A DNA stretch of 64,000 nucleotides from Yersinia frederiksenii ATCC 33641 (GTDB lineage Bacteria; Pseudomonadota; Gammaproteobacteria; Enterobacterales; Enterobacteriaceae), in contig NZ_KN150731.1 in NCBI RefSeq assembly GCF_000754805.1, forward strand, positions 2,839,886-2,903,885, in the 5' to 3' direction. The position numbers were made by a program, and so were the translations under genes. Shown here in pieces: positions 1-9,486 of this stretch. Below the pieces are notes generated by a model. It was not told the origin of the DNA. It worked only from the letters and a program-made list of their open reading frames with translations, and did not search any database. The stretch's first letter is position 1; the number at the start of each line of letters is the position of its first letter.

Positions 1-637
1 CGTTGTTTTGCAAGGCTTTAACCATATCTTGCACAAAACGCTCCGAATGCATATAAACCACTTTGGCATTGGCTTTACGAGCCATAATGCCATTCCCCAC
101 AGCATGTAACAGGTGAGTTTTACCCAAGCCTGTACCGCCATAAAGGAACAAGGGGTTATACGCACCACCCGGATTATCCGCAACCTGACGCGCTGCAGCA
201 CGAGCCAGTTGGTTAGATTTACCTTCAACAAAGTTATCAAATGTGTGTTTAGGGTTCACATTCGAACGATAAGAAAGTTCAGGCTGAACCGGTGAACTGT
301 CCCAACTCGGACGCATAGGTGCACTGCGGGTAACCGGAGCAACAGGCGCGCTAACACTGGCTGTAACTGGATGACTCTGTGCTCTTACCGTCGGTTTACT
401 CCCTACTTCAAAACGGAGTAAAGGAACCTCGGCACCACAGAAGTCATTAAGTAAGCCATTGATATTGTTTAAGTACTTATCACGAACCCAGTCCAGTACA
501 AAACGATTAGGTGCGTAAAGCGCCAGAGTATTGTCACTCAGTTCCGCCTGTAGGGGGCGTATCCACATACTAAATTCTGTGGCAGGTAACTCATCCTGCA
601 ATCGGGCAAGACACTGCTGCCAAAGCGAAAGTGACAC
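1..637 (-). CDS. dnaA: Chromosomal replication initiator DnaA (5' part, cut by window edge)
   Basis: DnaA is the AAA+ initiator that binds DnaA boxes at oriC, melts the origin and loads DnaB; it is also a transcription factor. About 212 N-terminal codons are visible on the reverse strand. They cover the helicase-interacting domain I, beginning [14 protein letters not shown], then a variable proline/valine-rich linker, then the start of the AAA+ domain with Walker A motif GGTGLGKT. The start is GTG at 637, preceded by GGAG six bases upstream, as in E. coli. The reading frame is open to the window edge, so the Walker B motif and the DNA-binding domain are not seen. The long upstream region holds a DnaA box and many GATC sites, which fits autoregulation. 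Confidence 0.97.
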   Translation of the reverse strand, partial: MSLSLWQQCLARLQDELPATEFSMWIRPLQAELSDNTLALYAPNRFVLDWVRDKYLNNINGLLNDFCGAEVPLLRFEVGSKPTVRAQSHPVTASVSAPVAPVTRSAPMRPSWDSSPVQPELSYRSNVNPKHTFDNFVEGKSNQLARAAARQVADNPGGAYNPLFLYGGTGLGKTHLLHAVGNGIMARKANAKVVYMHSERFVQDMVKALQNN

Positions 638-890
638 GGCGGACTCCACTCGAACAAGATCAATAAAAGAAAGAAATCAGGATTTTTTGTAACTCATCGT
701 TTTTGACACACGCCAATATGGCCTGTAGCAAGCCAAAGTGACATGCGAACCGTTTTTCGGTTGTTTTTACGACTCGCATCCCCCTATGATCCTGGAGTAG
801 TGATCCCAGAGTAGTGGATGCGATCGGAATGGCGGATCATAGCGCAAAAGGAGCAATAGATCCTCCCCTTCCTCACAGATTAGATCCTTT

Positions 891-899
891 TTATCCACA
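891..899 (-). promoter_or_regulatory. DnaA box upstream of dnaA
   Basis: The sequence TTATCCACA is a perfect consensus DnaA box, about 255 bp upstream of the dnaA GTG. A box in the dnaA promoter region is the established autorepression site in E. coli. Its role here is inferred from position. Confidence 0.8.
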
Positions 900-1052
900 G
901 GACATAACTTCTGTTGGGAGTGTAGCCTAGCGCACAGCTTTTCGTGCCCTTCATCGTCAATGATCCCGAAACATTTCAGAATAAACTGAAGTCGCCTTCC
1001 CCTTTTCTGTCAACTGATCCTCATTAATCTTTTAAGGATCACGCGGCGATCC

Positions 1053-1080
1053 TTGCGATTTATTCGGGAGTCCGTATAAT
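1053..1080 (+). promoter_or_regulatory. Predicted sigma-70 promoter of rpmH operon
   Basis: TTGCGA (1053-1058) and a perfect TATAAT (1075-1080) are separated by 16 bp and point toward rpmH. The transcript would start near 1087 and have a leader of about 255 bases. Confidence 0.7.
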
Positions 1081-1329
1081 CCTCAGCCCTACGTGTGATG
1101 CCTGATCTCTTGATGGTCTTGGCCAAAAAGAAACCAGCGGTGAACACGGACAGGCTCTTGGTAAACTCCCGATACAGAAAACTTCTGTGCGGGCGGGCGC
1201 AATGTCAATTGACTCAGGACTGTACAATTATTACAATCCCGCTTCTTTATATGTTGCGATTGAGGCGTCGGTGTCTTCACTCCGAGCAGCCAAACGCGTT
1301 TACTGAATCAGTAATTATTTTAAGTTTAG

Positions 1330-1482
<153 letters not shown>

Positions 1483-1500
1483 TAAAAGCTAACCATCTAA

Positions 1501-1860
1501 GTGGTTAAGCTAGCATTTCCTAGGGAGTTACGTTTGTTAACTCCCAGTCATTTTACTTTCGTCTTCCAGCAGCCACAACGGGCTGGCACGCCGCAAATCA
1601 CCATCCTCGGCCGCCTGAACGAGCTGGGGCATCCCCGCATTGGTCTCACCGTCGCCAAAAAACATGTCAAACGTGCTCATGAACGTAATCGGATAAAGCG
1701 CTTAGCACGCGAAAGCTTCCGTTTGCATCAGCATACTTTGCCATCAATGGATTTTGTCGTTTTGGTGAAAAAAGGTGTGGCTGACCTCGATAACCGTGCG
1801 TTGACGGAAGCTTTGGAAAAATTATGGCGTCGCCACTGTCGCCAGGCTCCCGCATCCTGA
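1501..1860 (+). CDS. rnpA: Ribonuclease P protein component
   Basis: This is the protein subunit (C5) of RNase P, which helps the RNA subunit remove 5' leaders from pre-tRNAs. The 119-residue product has the expected length. It carries the basic RNR-type signature [16 protein letters not shown] around residues 60-75. The start is GTG at 1501, matching the E. coli N-terminus [12 protein letters not shown]. The 3' end overlaps the start of yidD by 37 bp in another frame, an arrangement conserved in enterobacteria. Confidence 0.97.
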   Translation: MVKLAFPRELRLLTPSHFTFVFQQPQRAGTPQITILGRLNELGHPRIGLTVAKKHVKRAHERNRIKRLARESFRLHQHTLPSMDFVVLVKKGVADLDNRALTEALEKLWRRHCRQAPAS

Positions 1861-2081
1861 TCGGGCTAATCAGGGGCTATCAGCTCGTGATTAGTCCGCT
1901 GTTGGGGCCGCGTTGTCGTTTCCATCCGACATGCTCTCATTACGGAATTGAGGCATTGAGCCGGTTTGGTATGATAAAAGGCAGTTGGTTAACACTGAAA
2001 CGCGTATTAAAATGCCACCCTTTGAACCCAGGTGGCGATGATCCCGTGCCGCCGAAACCCGACGATAACAGAGAACACTAA
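1824..2081 (+). CDS. yidD: Membrane protein insertion efficiency factor YidD
   Basis: YidD is a small cytoplasmic, membrane-associated protein that improves insertion of inner-membrane proteins through the Sec/YidC route. The 85-residue frame has the family pattern of conserved cysteines [11 protein letters not shown] (about residues 31-41), then [13 protein letters not shown]. It starts inside the end of rnpA, and its stop is two bases before the yidC start, so translation of the three genes is probably coupled. Confidence 0.96.
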   Translation: MASPLSPGSRILIGLIRGYQLVISPLLGPRCRFHPTCSHYGIEALSRFGMIKGSWLTLKRVLKCHPLNPGGDDPVPPKPDDNREH

Positions 2082-2083
2082 CG

Positions 2084-3730
2084 ATGGATTCGCAACGCAA
2101 TCTTCTACTCATCGCTCTGCTGTTCGTGTCTTTCATGATCTGGCAAGCCTGGCAAGTGGACAACAGTCCTCAGCCAGCCGCTCAGACCACGCAACAGACT
2201 GCGAATACTGCTACCGGTGATAAAGCAAGCCAGGCTGTGCCAGGCAGTGGTCAGGGTCAACTGATTACTGTAAAAACTGATGTGCTGTCTCTGACCATTA
2301 ATACCCGTGGCGGTGACATCGAGCAGGCTAACCTGCTGGCTTACCCGGATGCTCTGGGTTCAGACAAAACTTTCGAATTACTGGAAACTACCCCAGCTTT
2401 CATTTATCAAGCACAAAGCGGCTTGACAGGTAAAAGCGGTCCGGACAATCCAGCTAACGGTGAGCGCCCGTTGTTTGAGGTGCCTCAAACCAGCTTTATA
2501 TTAGCTGATGGCCAAGATGAACTGCGCATTCCATTGACCTTCACCGGCAAAGACGGCTCTGTTTTCACCAAGACATTTTTGCTGAAACGTAATGATTACG
2601 CCATCGGCGTCGATTATCATGTTAAAAATGCCTCTGAAGCTCCGCTGGAACTGACTCTATTTGGTCAATTGAAGCAAAGCATCAATTTGCCTAAGCACCG
2701 TGATACCGGCAGCAATAACTTTGCGCTGCATACCTACCGTGGTGCGGCATACTCTTCTGATGAAACTAAATATAAAAAATATAGCTTTAGTGATATCGAA
2801 GACAAAAGTCTGGAAATAACCACCAAAGGTGGCTGGGTAGCGATGTTGCAGCAATATTTTGCAACCGCGTGGATCCCGACAGCTAACGAAACCAATACCT
2901 TCTACTCCGCTGATTTAGGGAATGGTCTGGCTGCGATCGGCTTTAAAGGTACACCTGTTGTCATTCAACCAGGCGAGCAGAAACAACTGGGAGCAACCTT
3001 ATGGGTGGGCCCAGAAATTCAGGACAAAATGGCAGCCATTGCGCCACATCTGGACCTGACTGTTGACTATGGTTGGTTATGGTTTATCTCTCAGCCACTG
3101 TTCAAACTGTTGAAATTCATTCACAGCTTTGTCGGTAACTGGGGCTTCTCCATCATTGTAATCACCTTTATCGTGCGTGGTATCATGTACCCGCTGACTA
3201 AGGCGCAATACACCTCGATGGCGAAAATGCGTTTGCTGCAGCCTAAACTGGCCGCCATGCGTGAGCGTATCGGTGACGATAAGCAGCGTATGAGTCAGGA
3301 AATGATGGCGTTGTACAAAGCTGAGAAAGTTAACCCGCTGGGTGGCTGCCTACCGCTGGTCATTCAGATGCCAATCTTCCTGGCGTTGTACTACATGTTG
3401 ATGAGTTCTGTTGAATTGCGCCATGCGCCATTCATCTTGTGGATTCATGACCTGTCAGCACAAGACCCGTACTACATTCTGCCAATTCTGATGGGTATCA
3501 CCATGTACTTCATTCAGAAGATGTCACCGACTACCGTGACTGACCCGATGCAGCAGAAGATCATGACCTTCATGCCGGTCATCTTCACTGTATTCTTCCT
3601 GTGGTTCCCGGCAGGTCTGGTACTGTACTATATCGTCAGTAACCTGGTGACCATCCTGCAGCAACAGTTGATTTATCGTGGTCTGGAAAAACGTGGTTTA
3701 CACAGCCGCGACAAGAAAAAATCGTCTTAA
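2084..3730 (+). CDS. yidC: Membrane protein insertase YidC
   Basis: YidC (Oxa1 family) inserts and folds inner-membrane proteins, including subunits a and c of the ATP synthase encoded later in this window. The 548-residue product matches the usual length of about 548. An N-terminal membrane anchor (about residues 5-20) precedes a large periplasmic domain (about 60-340). The conserved core of five membrane segments begins near residue 345. The cytoplasmic loop with [20 protein letters not shown] is present, and the tail is basic ([13 protein letters not shown]). It lies two bases after yidD. Confidence 0.98.
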   Translation: MDSQRNLLLIALLFVSFMIWQAWQVDNSPQPAAQTTQQTANTATGDKASQAVPGSGQGQLITVKTDVLSLTINTRGGDIEQANLLAYPDALGSDKTFELLETTPAFIYQAQSGLTGKSGPDNPANGERPLFEVPQTSFILADGQDELRIPLTFTGKDGSVFTKTFLLKRNDYAIGVDYHVKNASEAPLELTLFGQLKQSINLPKHRDTGSNNFALHTYRGAAYSSDETKYKKYSFSDIEDKSLEITTKGGWVAMLQQYFATAWIPTANETNTFYSADLGNGLAAIGFKGTPVVIQPGEQKQLGATLWVGPEIQDKMAAIAPHLDLTVDYGWLWFISQPLFKLLKFIHSFVGNWGFSIIVITFIVRGIMYPLTKAQYTSMAKMRLLQPKLAAMRERIGDDKQRMSQEMMALYKAEKVNPLGGCLPLVIQMPIFLALYYMLMSSVELRHAPFILWIHDLSAQDPYYILPILMGITMYFIQKMSPTTVTDPMQQKIMTFMPVIFTVFFLWFPAGLVLYYIVSNLVTILQQQLIYRGLEKRGLHSRDKKKSS

Positions 3731-3734
3731 TATG

Positions 3735-3872
3735 ATAACTACCCAAAGTCATTGGAGTGACGGCTAGGCAGCAAACGAATAAATCCCGATGGGCTGATAC
3801 TGGTCAGTGATTCGGGTGACAAATCTGCCGGGAGCAGCCAACAACGCTGTAACTTCAAGAACGAAGGGTATA
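3735..3872 (+). repeat. ERIC-like repeat (yidC-mnmE)
   Basis: This intergenic element of about 138 bp resembles the enterobacterial repetitive intergenic consensus. It has a left arm with CCCAAAGTCATTGGAGTGACGG, a centre with CAGTGATTCGGGTGA, and a right arm ending CTTCAAGAACGAAGGGTATA. Its arms match the copies at 29415-29539 and 54424-54540. It lies just ahead of the yidC terminator, so it would be transcribed with yidC. Boundaries are approximate. Confidence 0.75.
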
Positions 3873-3873
3873 G

Positions 3874-3902
3874 GGCGGTCAATATGACCGCCTTATTCTT
3901 TT
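3874..3902 (+). terminator. Predicted terminator after yidC
   Basis: An 8-bp perfect stem GGCGGTCA/TGACCGCC with a 3-base loop is followed by a T-rich TTATTCTTTT stretch. It separates yidC from mnmE. Confidence 0.7.
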
Positions 3903-3919
3903 AGAAGAGAGAAATAACC

Positions 3920-5284
3920 ATGAGCACCACTGACACTATCGTGGCACAAGCAACGCCCCCTGGCCGTGGTGGCGTTGGCATTTTACGTGTTTCTGGTCGT
4001 GCTGCCGCCACCGTCGCGCAAGCCGTGTTGGGTAAATTACCCAAGCCGCGCTATGCCGATTATCTGCCTTTTAAAGATGTCGATGGCAGCATATTGGACC
4101 AAGGTATTGCTCTCTATTTTCCCGGCCCGAACTCCTTCACTGGCGAAGACGTGTTGGAGCTGCAAGGTCATGGCGGCCCAGTCATACTGGATTTGCTATT
4201 AAAACGCATTCTGGCCCTTCCAGGGCTGCGGATTGCCCGCCCAGGTGAGTTCTCTGAGCGCGCATTCTTGAATGACAAACTGGATTTAGCGCAAGCTGAA
4301 GCCATTGCCGACCTAATCGACGCCAGCTCAGAGCAAGCAGCACGCTCGGCAGTGAACTCATTACAGGGTGCATTTTCTGTCCGGATCCATCAATTGGTGG
4401 AAGCACTCACTCACTTGCGAATCTACGTCGAAGCTGCCATTGACTTCCCGGATGAGGAAATTGATTTCCTGTCAGATGGCAAAATTGAAGGTCAGTTAAA
4501 CGGTGTCATGGCCGATTTGGAGCAAGTACGCACAGAAGCCCGTCAAGGCAGCCTACTGCGTGAAGGGATGAAAGTGGTTATTGCTGGCCGTCCCAATGCC
4601 GGTAAATCCAGTTTACTCAATGCGTTAGCTGGCCGTGAAGCCGCGATTGTCACTGATATTGCCGGAACAACTCGTGATGTATTGCGCGAACATATTCATA
4701 TCGATGGAATGCCACTGCATATCATTGATACTGCAGGATTACGTGAAGCCAGTGACGAAGTTGAACGGATTGGTATCGAACGGGCCTGGCATGAGATTGA
4801 GCAAGCGGATCGCGTGCTATTTATGGTTGATGGCACCACCACTGATGCCACTGAGCCGTCGGCAATCTGGCCAGAATTTATGGCGCGGTTACCCTCGTCT
4901 TTACCAATAACAGTGGTGCGCAATAAAGCCGATATTACAGGTGAAACCTTGGGTTTAACCGAAGTAAATGGTCACTCACTAATCCGTTTATCAGCACGAA
5001 CTGGCGAAGGTATTGATCTGCTGCGTAACCATCTGAAGCAGAGCATGGGCTTTACCAGCAACACTGAAGGTGGTTTCCTGGCTCGCCGCCGTCATTTGCA
5101 AGCGCTGGAAACAGCCGCACAGCATCTGGTACAGGGCCATGAACAGTTAGTAAGCGCTCACGCAGGTGAGTTATTGGCAGAGGAATTACGTTTAGCACAA
5201 CAGTCTTTGAGTGAAATTACAGGTGAATTTAGCTCGGATGACTTACTGGGGCGCATCTTCTCCAGTTTTTGTATCGGAAAATGA
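3920..5284 (+). CDS. mnmE: tRNA-U34 modification GTPase MnmE
   Basis: MnmE works with MnmG (encoded at 39802-41691 here) to install the cmnm5 group on uridine 34 of certain tRNAs, using GTP and a methylene-THF derivative. The 454-residue protein has the N-terminal tetrahydrofolate-binding domain and a helical domain. An inserted Ras-like G domain carries GRPNAGKSS (about 225), the TTRDV switch, DTAG (about 270) and NKAD (about 335). It ends with the invariant CIGK, whose cysteine is essential in the family. An AGAGAG ribosome-binding site precedes the ATG. Confidence 0.98.
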   Translation: MSTTDTIVAQATPPGRGGVGILRVSGRAAATVAQAVLGKLPKPRYADYLPFKDVDGSILDQGIALYFPGPNSFTGEDVLELQGHGGPVILDLLLKRILALPGLRIARPGEFSERAFLNDKLDLAQAEAIADLIDASSEQAARSAVNSLQGAFSVRIHQLVEALTHLRIYVEAAIDFPDEEIDFLSDGKIEGQLNGVMADLEQVRTEARQGSLLREGMKVVIAGRPNAGKSSLLNALAGREAAIVTDIAGTTRDVLREHIHIDGMPLHIIDTAGLREASDEVERIGIERAWHEIEQADRVLFMVDGTTTDATEPSAIWPEFMARLPSSLPITVVRNKADITGETLGLTEVNGHSLIRLSARTGEGIDLLRNHLKQSMGFTSNTEGGFLARRRHLQALETAAQHLVQGHEQLVSAHAGELLAEELRLAQQSLSEITGEFSSDDLLGRIFSSFCIGK

Positions 5285-5353
5285 GTGTGACGCCACAGAG
5301 CCAACACAGATTATCGCTAATTTTGATAGTCTTGCTCTCTGGGTCGAAACAAT

Positions 5354-5416
5354 TATGCCCAAAGAACTTGGCGTTGCAGGCAGCAAGCCCCTGCAATATC
5401 AAGAATGAAGGGTATA
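5354..5416 (+). repeat. Internally deleted ERIC-like repeat (mnmE-fabV)
   Basis: A 63-bp segment joins an ERIC-like left arm (TATGCCCAAAGAACTTGG then GTTGCAGGCAGCAAG) directly to a right arm ending CAAGAATGAAGGGTATA. The roughly 60-75 bp centre found in the full copies is missing. The remaining GCAGG/CCTGC parts can still pair. It lies between mnmE and fabV. Confidence 0.55.
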
Positions 5417-5457
5417 GGCGCTCGAACACTTAACTCTATCTATAAATTGAGGTATCC

Positions 5458-6657
5458 ATGATTATAAAACCACGTGTACGCGGCTTTATCTGTGTGACTG
5501 CTCATCCGGCGGGCTGTGAAGCCAACGTCAAAAAGCAAATCGACTACGTCACTGCAGAAGGCGCAATCGCTAATGGCCCAAAACGAGTATTAGTGATTGG
5601 TGCGTCAACTGGATACGGGCTGGCAGCCCGCATTACAGCAGCATTTGGTTGTGGTGCCGATACACTGGGCGTTTTCTTTGAACGTGCTGGTGAAGAGGGC
5701 AAACCGGGTACCTCTGGTTGGTACAACAGTGCCGCATTCCACAAATTCGCAGAACAAAAAGGCCTGTACGCGAAAAGCATCAATGGCGATGCTTTCTCCG
5801 ATGAAATTAAGCGCCTGACCATCGAAGCCATCAAACAAGACTTAGGTCAGGTTGATCAGGTTATCTACAGCCTGGCCTCACCACGCCGTACTCATCCGAA
5901 AACCGGTGAAGTGTTTAACTCCACGCTGAAACCAATTGGTCATGAAGTGAAGTTCCGTGGTCTAGATACCGATAAAGAAGTGATCAAAGAGGCTGTGCTG
6001 CAACCGGCAACTCAAGCCGAGATCGACAATACCGTAGCCGTTATGGGTGGCGAAGACTGGCAGATGTGGATTGATGCGCTGCTGGAAGCGGGCGTGCTGG
6101 CTGAAGGCGCGCAAACGACCGCCTTCACCTATCTGGGCGAAAAAATCACCCATGATATCTATTGGAATGGCTCCATTGGCGCAGCCAAGAAGGATCTGGA
6201 CCAAAAAGTTCTGACTATTCGCGATAACTTATCTGCCCATGGCGGCGGCGATGCCCGTGTTTCAGTACTGAAAGCCGTGGTGACTCAGGCCAGCTCCGCC
6301 ATTCCAATGATGCCTTTGTATCTGTCACTGTTGTTCAAAGTGATGAAAGAGAAAGGGACTCACGAAGGTTGTATCGAGCAGGTGTATTCACTGTATAAAG
6401 ACAGCCTGTGTGGCAATACACCACATATGGACCAAGAAGGTCGTCTGCGCGCTGACTACAAAGAGCTTGATCCTGAAGTTCAAAACCAGGTACAGCAGCT
6501 GTGGGACCAAGTCACCAACGACAATATTTACCAGTTAACCGATTTCACTGGTTATAAGACCGAGTTCTTAAATCTGTTCGGTTTTGCTGTCGATAGCGTT
6601 GACTATGAAGCTGATGTTAATCCTGCGGTAAAAATCCCTAATCTGATTCAGGGCTAA
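5458..6657 (+). CDS. fabV: Enoyl-[acyl-carrier-protein] reductase FabV
   Basis: FabV is the NADH-dependent trans-2-enoyl-ACP/CoA reductase that completes each round of fatty-acid elongation. It is an isozyme unrelated in size to FabI and is known to be far less sensitive to triclosan. The 399-residue product has the usual length of about 400. It shows the N-terminal glycine-rich cofactor site [15 protein letters not shown] (about 44-58) and the FabV-type active site Y-x8-K, seen as Y235 in [13 protein letters not shown] with K244. A GAGG ribosome-binding site lies upstream. It stands alone between mnmE and the ABC operon. Confidence 0.96.
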   Translation: MIIKPRVRGFICVTAHPAGCEANVKKQIDYVTAEGAIANGPKRVLVIGASTGYGLAARITAAFGCGADTLGVFFERAGEEGKPGTSGWYNSAAFHKFAEQKGLYAKSINGDAFSDEIKRLTIEAIKQDLGQVDQVIYSLASPRRTHPKTGEVFNSTLKPIGHEVKFRGLDTDKEVIKEAVLQPATQAEIDNTVAVMGGEDWQMWIDALLEAGVLAEGAQTTAFTYLGEKITHDIYWNGSIGAAKKDLDQKVLTIRDNLSAHGGGDARVSVLKAVVTQASSAIPMMPLYLSLLFKVMKEKGTHEGCIEQVYSLYKDSLCGNTPHMDQEGRLRADYKELDPEVQNQVQQLWDQVTNDNIYQLTDFTGYKTEFLNLFGFAVDSVDYEADVNPAVKIPNLIQG

Positions 6658-6677
6658 CCTCAGGCTTTATTATCAAA

Positions 6678-6704
6678 AACCCGCTGTGCGCTGTGCAGCG
6701 GGTT
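6678..6704 (+). terminator. Hairpin after fabV, weak terminator
   Basis: A 9-bp perfect stem AACCCGCTG/CAGCGGGTT with a 9-base loop lies 20 bases after the fabV stop. No T-tract follows on the plus strand, so intrinsic termination is uncertain. Confidence 0.45.
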
Positions 6705-6921
6705 ACTCACCCTCTCATTATTTCCTTTCGTTATACTCGTCTAATACACAATCATCACTCTCTTATGACTATAGTGGATAAGCTAAGGTCATTTTCTTCG
6801 TTTACGGATTATCCCTGTAATGTTTGAATAATTTCATTCTTAGTTATTCAGTTTATCGCTAACAGAATAGCCCAGCCTGCAAAAATAACTTTTAATTTAA
6901 ATATAATGATACAGGGAAATT

Positions 6922-7734
6922 ATGATGAAAATGCATTCATTGGCGATACCATTATTCAGTTTAATTATTTTAACTTCACTGAATGCCCATAGCGAAGAGA
7001 AGAAAACTATTAAGCTGGGGTTTAATCCCGGTCCCTATAAAGAACAATTCGAGAAAGGCGTGGCGCCATATTTAATAAAAAAAGGATACAGCATTGAATA
7101 TAAAGATTTCAATGATGGCATTCAGGTAAATAATGCCGTCAGCACCGGTGAGATTGATGGCAATATCATGCAGCACCCGATTTATCTACAAGCCATCAAC
7201 GATCGACTACACATTGATAATGCCGGTATTGTTCAGGTACCCACCCCACCAATGGGGTTATATTCAGACAAACACCAAAAGGAAGACAAGCCTAAGGAGG
7301 GGGCGTGGATTTCAGTTCCTAATCAGCCATCAAATGAATACCGTGCGGCACTCTTACTGCAATCTATTGGTTGGATAAAATTAAAGGACAAGATTGATCC
7401 AGCGACTTTCTCTCAAAAGGATATTGCAGAAAATCCGCATCATTTAGTTATCAAAGAAATGGATAATGCTCAGCAAGTTAGAGCGCTACCTGATGTCGAT
7501 TTTGGTGCTATTCAAGGCAACTTTGCGGTCTCTAATGGCATAAAACTCACTTCTGCCCTGCAACTCGAAAAACCCACCACTCAATTTGTTAATGTGGTCA
7601 CTGTTGCCGGAAAGAATAAGAATACAGAGTTTGCCAAAGACATTATTGCTGGGTATCACTCACCTGAATTCAAAAAGTATATTCTAGAAAACGAAAAATA
7701 TGCCGGTTATATGCTGCCTGATTATCTGAACTAA
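6922..7734 (+). CDS. MetQ/NlpA-family substrate-binding protein
   Basis: This is the periplasmic binding component of a methionine-type ABC importer. The 270-residue protein has an N-terminal hydrophobic signal segment (about 5-22). The mature region begins KTIKLGFNPGPYKEQFEK, the pattern of the NlpA/MetQ family, with the characteristic DGNIMQHPIYLQ at about 73-84. There is no cysteine at the signal end, so unlike E. coli MetQ it appears to be secreted rather than lipidated. AGGGA precedes tandem ATGs at 6922 and 6925. The ATPase gene follows 12 bp after the stop. Substrate is inferred, since the family also binds other amino acids. Confidence 0.9.
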   Translation: MMKMHSLAIPLFSLIILTSLNAHSEEKKTIKLGFNPGPYKEQFEKGVAPYLIKKGYSIEYKDFNDGIQVNNAVSTGEIDGNIMQHPIYLQAINDRLHIDNAGIVQVPTPPMGLYSDKHQKEDKPKEGAWISVPNQPSNEYRAALLLQSIGWIKLKDKIDPATFSQKDIAENPHHLVIKEMDNAQQVRALPDVDFGAIQGNFAVSNGIKLTSALQLEKPTTQFVNVVTVAGKNKNTEFAKDIIAGYHSPEFKKYILENEKYAGYMLPDYLN

Positions 7735-7746
7735 TGGAATAATTTG

Positions 7747-8763
7747 ATGATTGAGCTTCAGCATATTTTCAAAACCTTTGAACGTAAAGGAACCAAACTC
7801 CAGGCGCTTAATGATGTCAGTTTAACCATCGATGATGGCGATATATTTGGCATCATCGGTTACAGCGGAGCAGGGAAAAGTACCTTATTACGGATGGTCA
7901 ATTCACTGGAAAGCCCAACCTCGGGAAATGTAGTGATCGATGGGAAAAATTTGCATGATTTTAGCCCTGAACAGCTTAGGTTGCTGAAAAAAAATATTGG
8001 CATGATATTCCAAAATTTTAATTTACTGGAATCAAAGACGGTTTTTAAGAATGTCGCTATGCCACTTATTTTATTAGGGAAAAATAAAAAATTCATTCAG
8101 AAGCGGGTTGCTGAGCTTCTGGACTTTGTCGGGTTGGGAGATAAAAGTCATAGCTTTCCTAATGAGCTATCAGGCGGTCAGAAGCAGCGAGTTGGTATTG
8201 CACGCGCACTGGCGACCAATCCCTCAATTCTATTGTGCGATGAAGCAACATCATCACTGGATCCGCAAACTACTGCTCACATATTGTTATTACTGAAGAA
8301 GATTAATCAGCAATACAATATTACCGTGCTGCTGATTACTCATGAGATGTCAGTTATTCAAAAAATATGCAACAAAGTGGCAGTTATGGAAAATGGCCAA
8401 ATTATTGAGCAAGGATCCGTATTAACAGTTTTCGGCCACCCCACCCATCCCACCACGATTAATTTTGTTCGTACTGTAATAAAAGACAGCTTACCTGAGA
8501 GTGTGAAAAAACTGCTGAATAATAGCCATGCCGGGCGTCAATTCAAGCTAGCTTTTATGGGGACTATCGCCACACAGCCGGTTATCAATCAGTTAATCAA
8601 GCAATATGATATTGGCGTCAATATTCTGTTTGCCAACATGTCAGAGATACAGGACACCACGCTAGGCCATATGGTGCTGCTATTAACTGGGGAGAACCGC
8701 ACCATTGATAGGGCCGTCGTTTATCTGGCGGAGACAGGAATTGATATACAGGAAATAAATTGA
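7747..8763 (+). CDS. Methionine-type ABC transporter ATP-binding protein
   Basis: This is a MetN-like ATPase that would power the importer formed with the flanking genes. It has Walker A GYSGAGKST (about 39-47), the signature LSGGQKQR (about 140), Walker B LLCDEATSSLD and the switch histidine LLITHEMS. The C-terminal part from about 255 fits the NIL domain, which binds methionine and inhibits transport in MetN. An upstream in-frame TTG at 7744 is possible, but GGA spacing favours the ATG at 7747. The stop overlaps the permease start by one base (TGATG), indicating coupled translation. Confidence 0.92.
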   Translation: MIELQHIFKTFERKGTKLQALNDVSLTIDDGDIFGIIGYSGAGKSTLLRMVNSLESPTSGNVVIDGKNLHDFSPEQLRLLKKNIGMIFQNFNLLESKTVFKNVAMPLILLGKNKKFIQKRVAELLDFVGLGDKSHSFPNELSGGQKQRVGIARALATNPSILLCDEATSSLDPQTTAHILLLLKKINQQYNITVLLITHEMSVIQKICNKVAVMENGQIIEQGSVLTVFGHPTHPTTINFVRTVIKDSLPESVKKLLNNSHAGRQFKLAFMGTIATQPVINQLIKQYDIGVNILFANMSEIQDTTLGHMVLLLTGENRTIDRAVVYLAETGIDIQEIN

Positions 8764-9422
8764 TGATCGAAACCGCTATTACTCTGGAGCAATTTATCCA
8801 GGCACTGCATGACACCTTGGTGATGGTCAGTATTTCATTGGTGATCGGTTCTCTTATTGGTATTCCTTTGGGTATTTTGCTGGTCGTGACCCGTCCGGGA
8901 GGGTTAATTAATAATCGTGTTTTCTACAATATTCTTAATCCTGTTATCAATATCATCCGATCACTGCCTTTCATTATTCTGATGGTGGCTATCATCCCTC
9001 TTACTCGCCTGATTGTGAATACCACCATAGGGACGCCGGGGGCGATTGTGCCGCTGATTATCTTTATTGCTCCTTATATTGGTCGGCTGGTAGAAAACTC
9101 ATTGCTGGATGTTAACCCCGGAATTCTGGAAGCAGCAAAATCGATGGGAGCCACTCCGCTACAAGCTATTGGGTATTTTTTGCTACCCGAAGCACTTTCA
9201 TCACTCATATTGGCACTGACCACAGCGACCATTGGTTTAATTGGGGCGACTGCGATGGCAGGTACTGTCGGTGGCGGCGGGATTGGTGATTTGGCTATCA
9301 CTTATGGCTATCAGCGCTTTGATACTTTCGTAACGGTGACCACAGCCATTGTATTAATTATTACCGTGCAGTTAATCCAATCATTGGGGAATTTATTTGC
9401 CCGTAAAACTCGCCGTGAGTAA
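8763..9422 (+). CDS. Methionine-type ABC transporter permease (MetI-like)
   Basis: This inner-membrane permease, 219 residues from the ATG at 8763, has about five membrane segments and the BPD_transp_1 fold. The cytoplasmic EAA loop is visible as ILEAAKSMGATPLQAIGYFLLPEA around residues 120-143, where the ATPase docks. Its length matches MetI at about 217. It is the last gene of the binding-protein/ATPase/permease operon and is followed at once by a strong terminator. E. coli metNIQ has a different gene order. Confidence 0.92.
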   Translation: MIETAITLEQFIQALHDTLVMVSISLVIGSLIGIPLGILLVVTRPGGLINNRVFYNILNPVINIIRSLPFIILMVAIIPLTRLIVNTTIGTPGAIVPLIIFIAPYIGRLVENSLLDVNPGILEAAKSMGATPLQAIGYFLLPEALSSLILALTTATIGLIGATAMAGTVGGGGIGDLAITYGYQRFDTFVTVTTAIVLIITVQLIQSLGNLFARKTRRE

Positions 9423-9426
9423 TTAA

Positions 9427-9466
9427 AAACCCCTTTTGCGTATCAAAAGGGGTTTCGATTTTTTTT
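9427..9466 (+). terminator. Terminator after the methionine-type ABC operon
   Basis: The stem AAACCCCTTTTG/CAAAAGGGGTTT is followed by CGATTTTTTTT. A-runs on the other side mean it could also serve the convergent chemoreceptor gene. Confidence 0.9.
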
Positions 9467-9486
9467 GGCATCAAGGCTATATAATA

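Noticed and set aside
6658-6921. MetJ operator upstream of the MetQ-like gene
   Set aside because: Only isolated partial matches such as CGTCT were seen, with no tandem AGACGTCT units.
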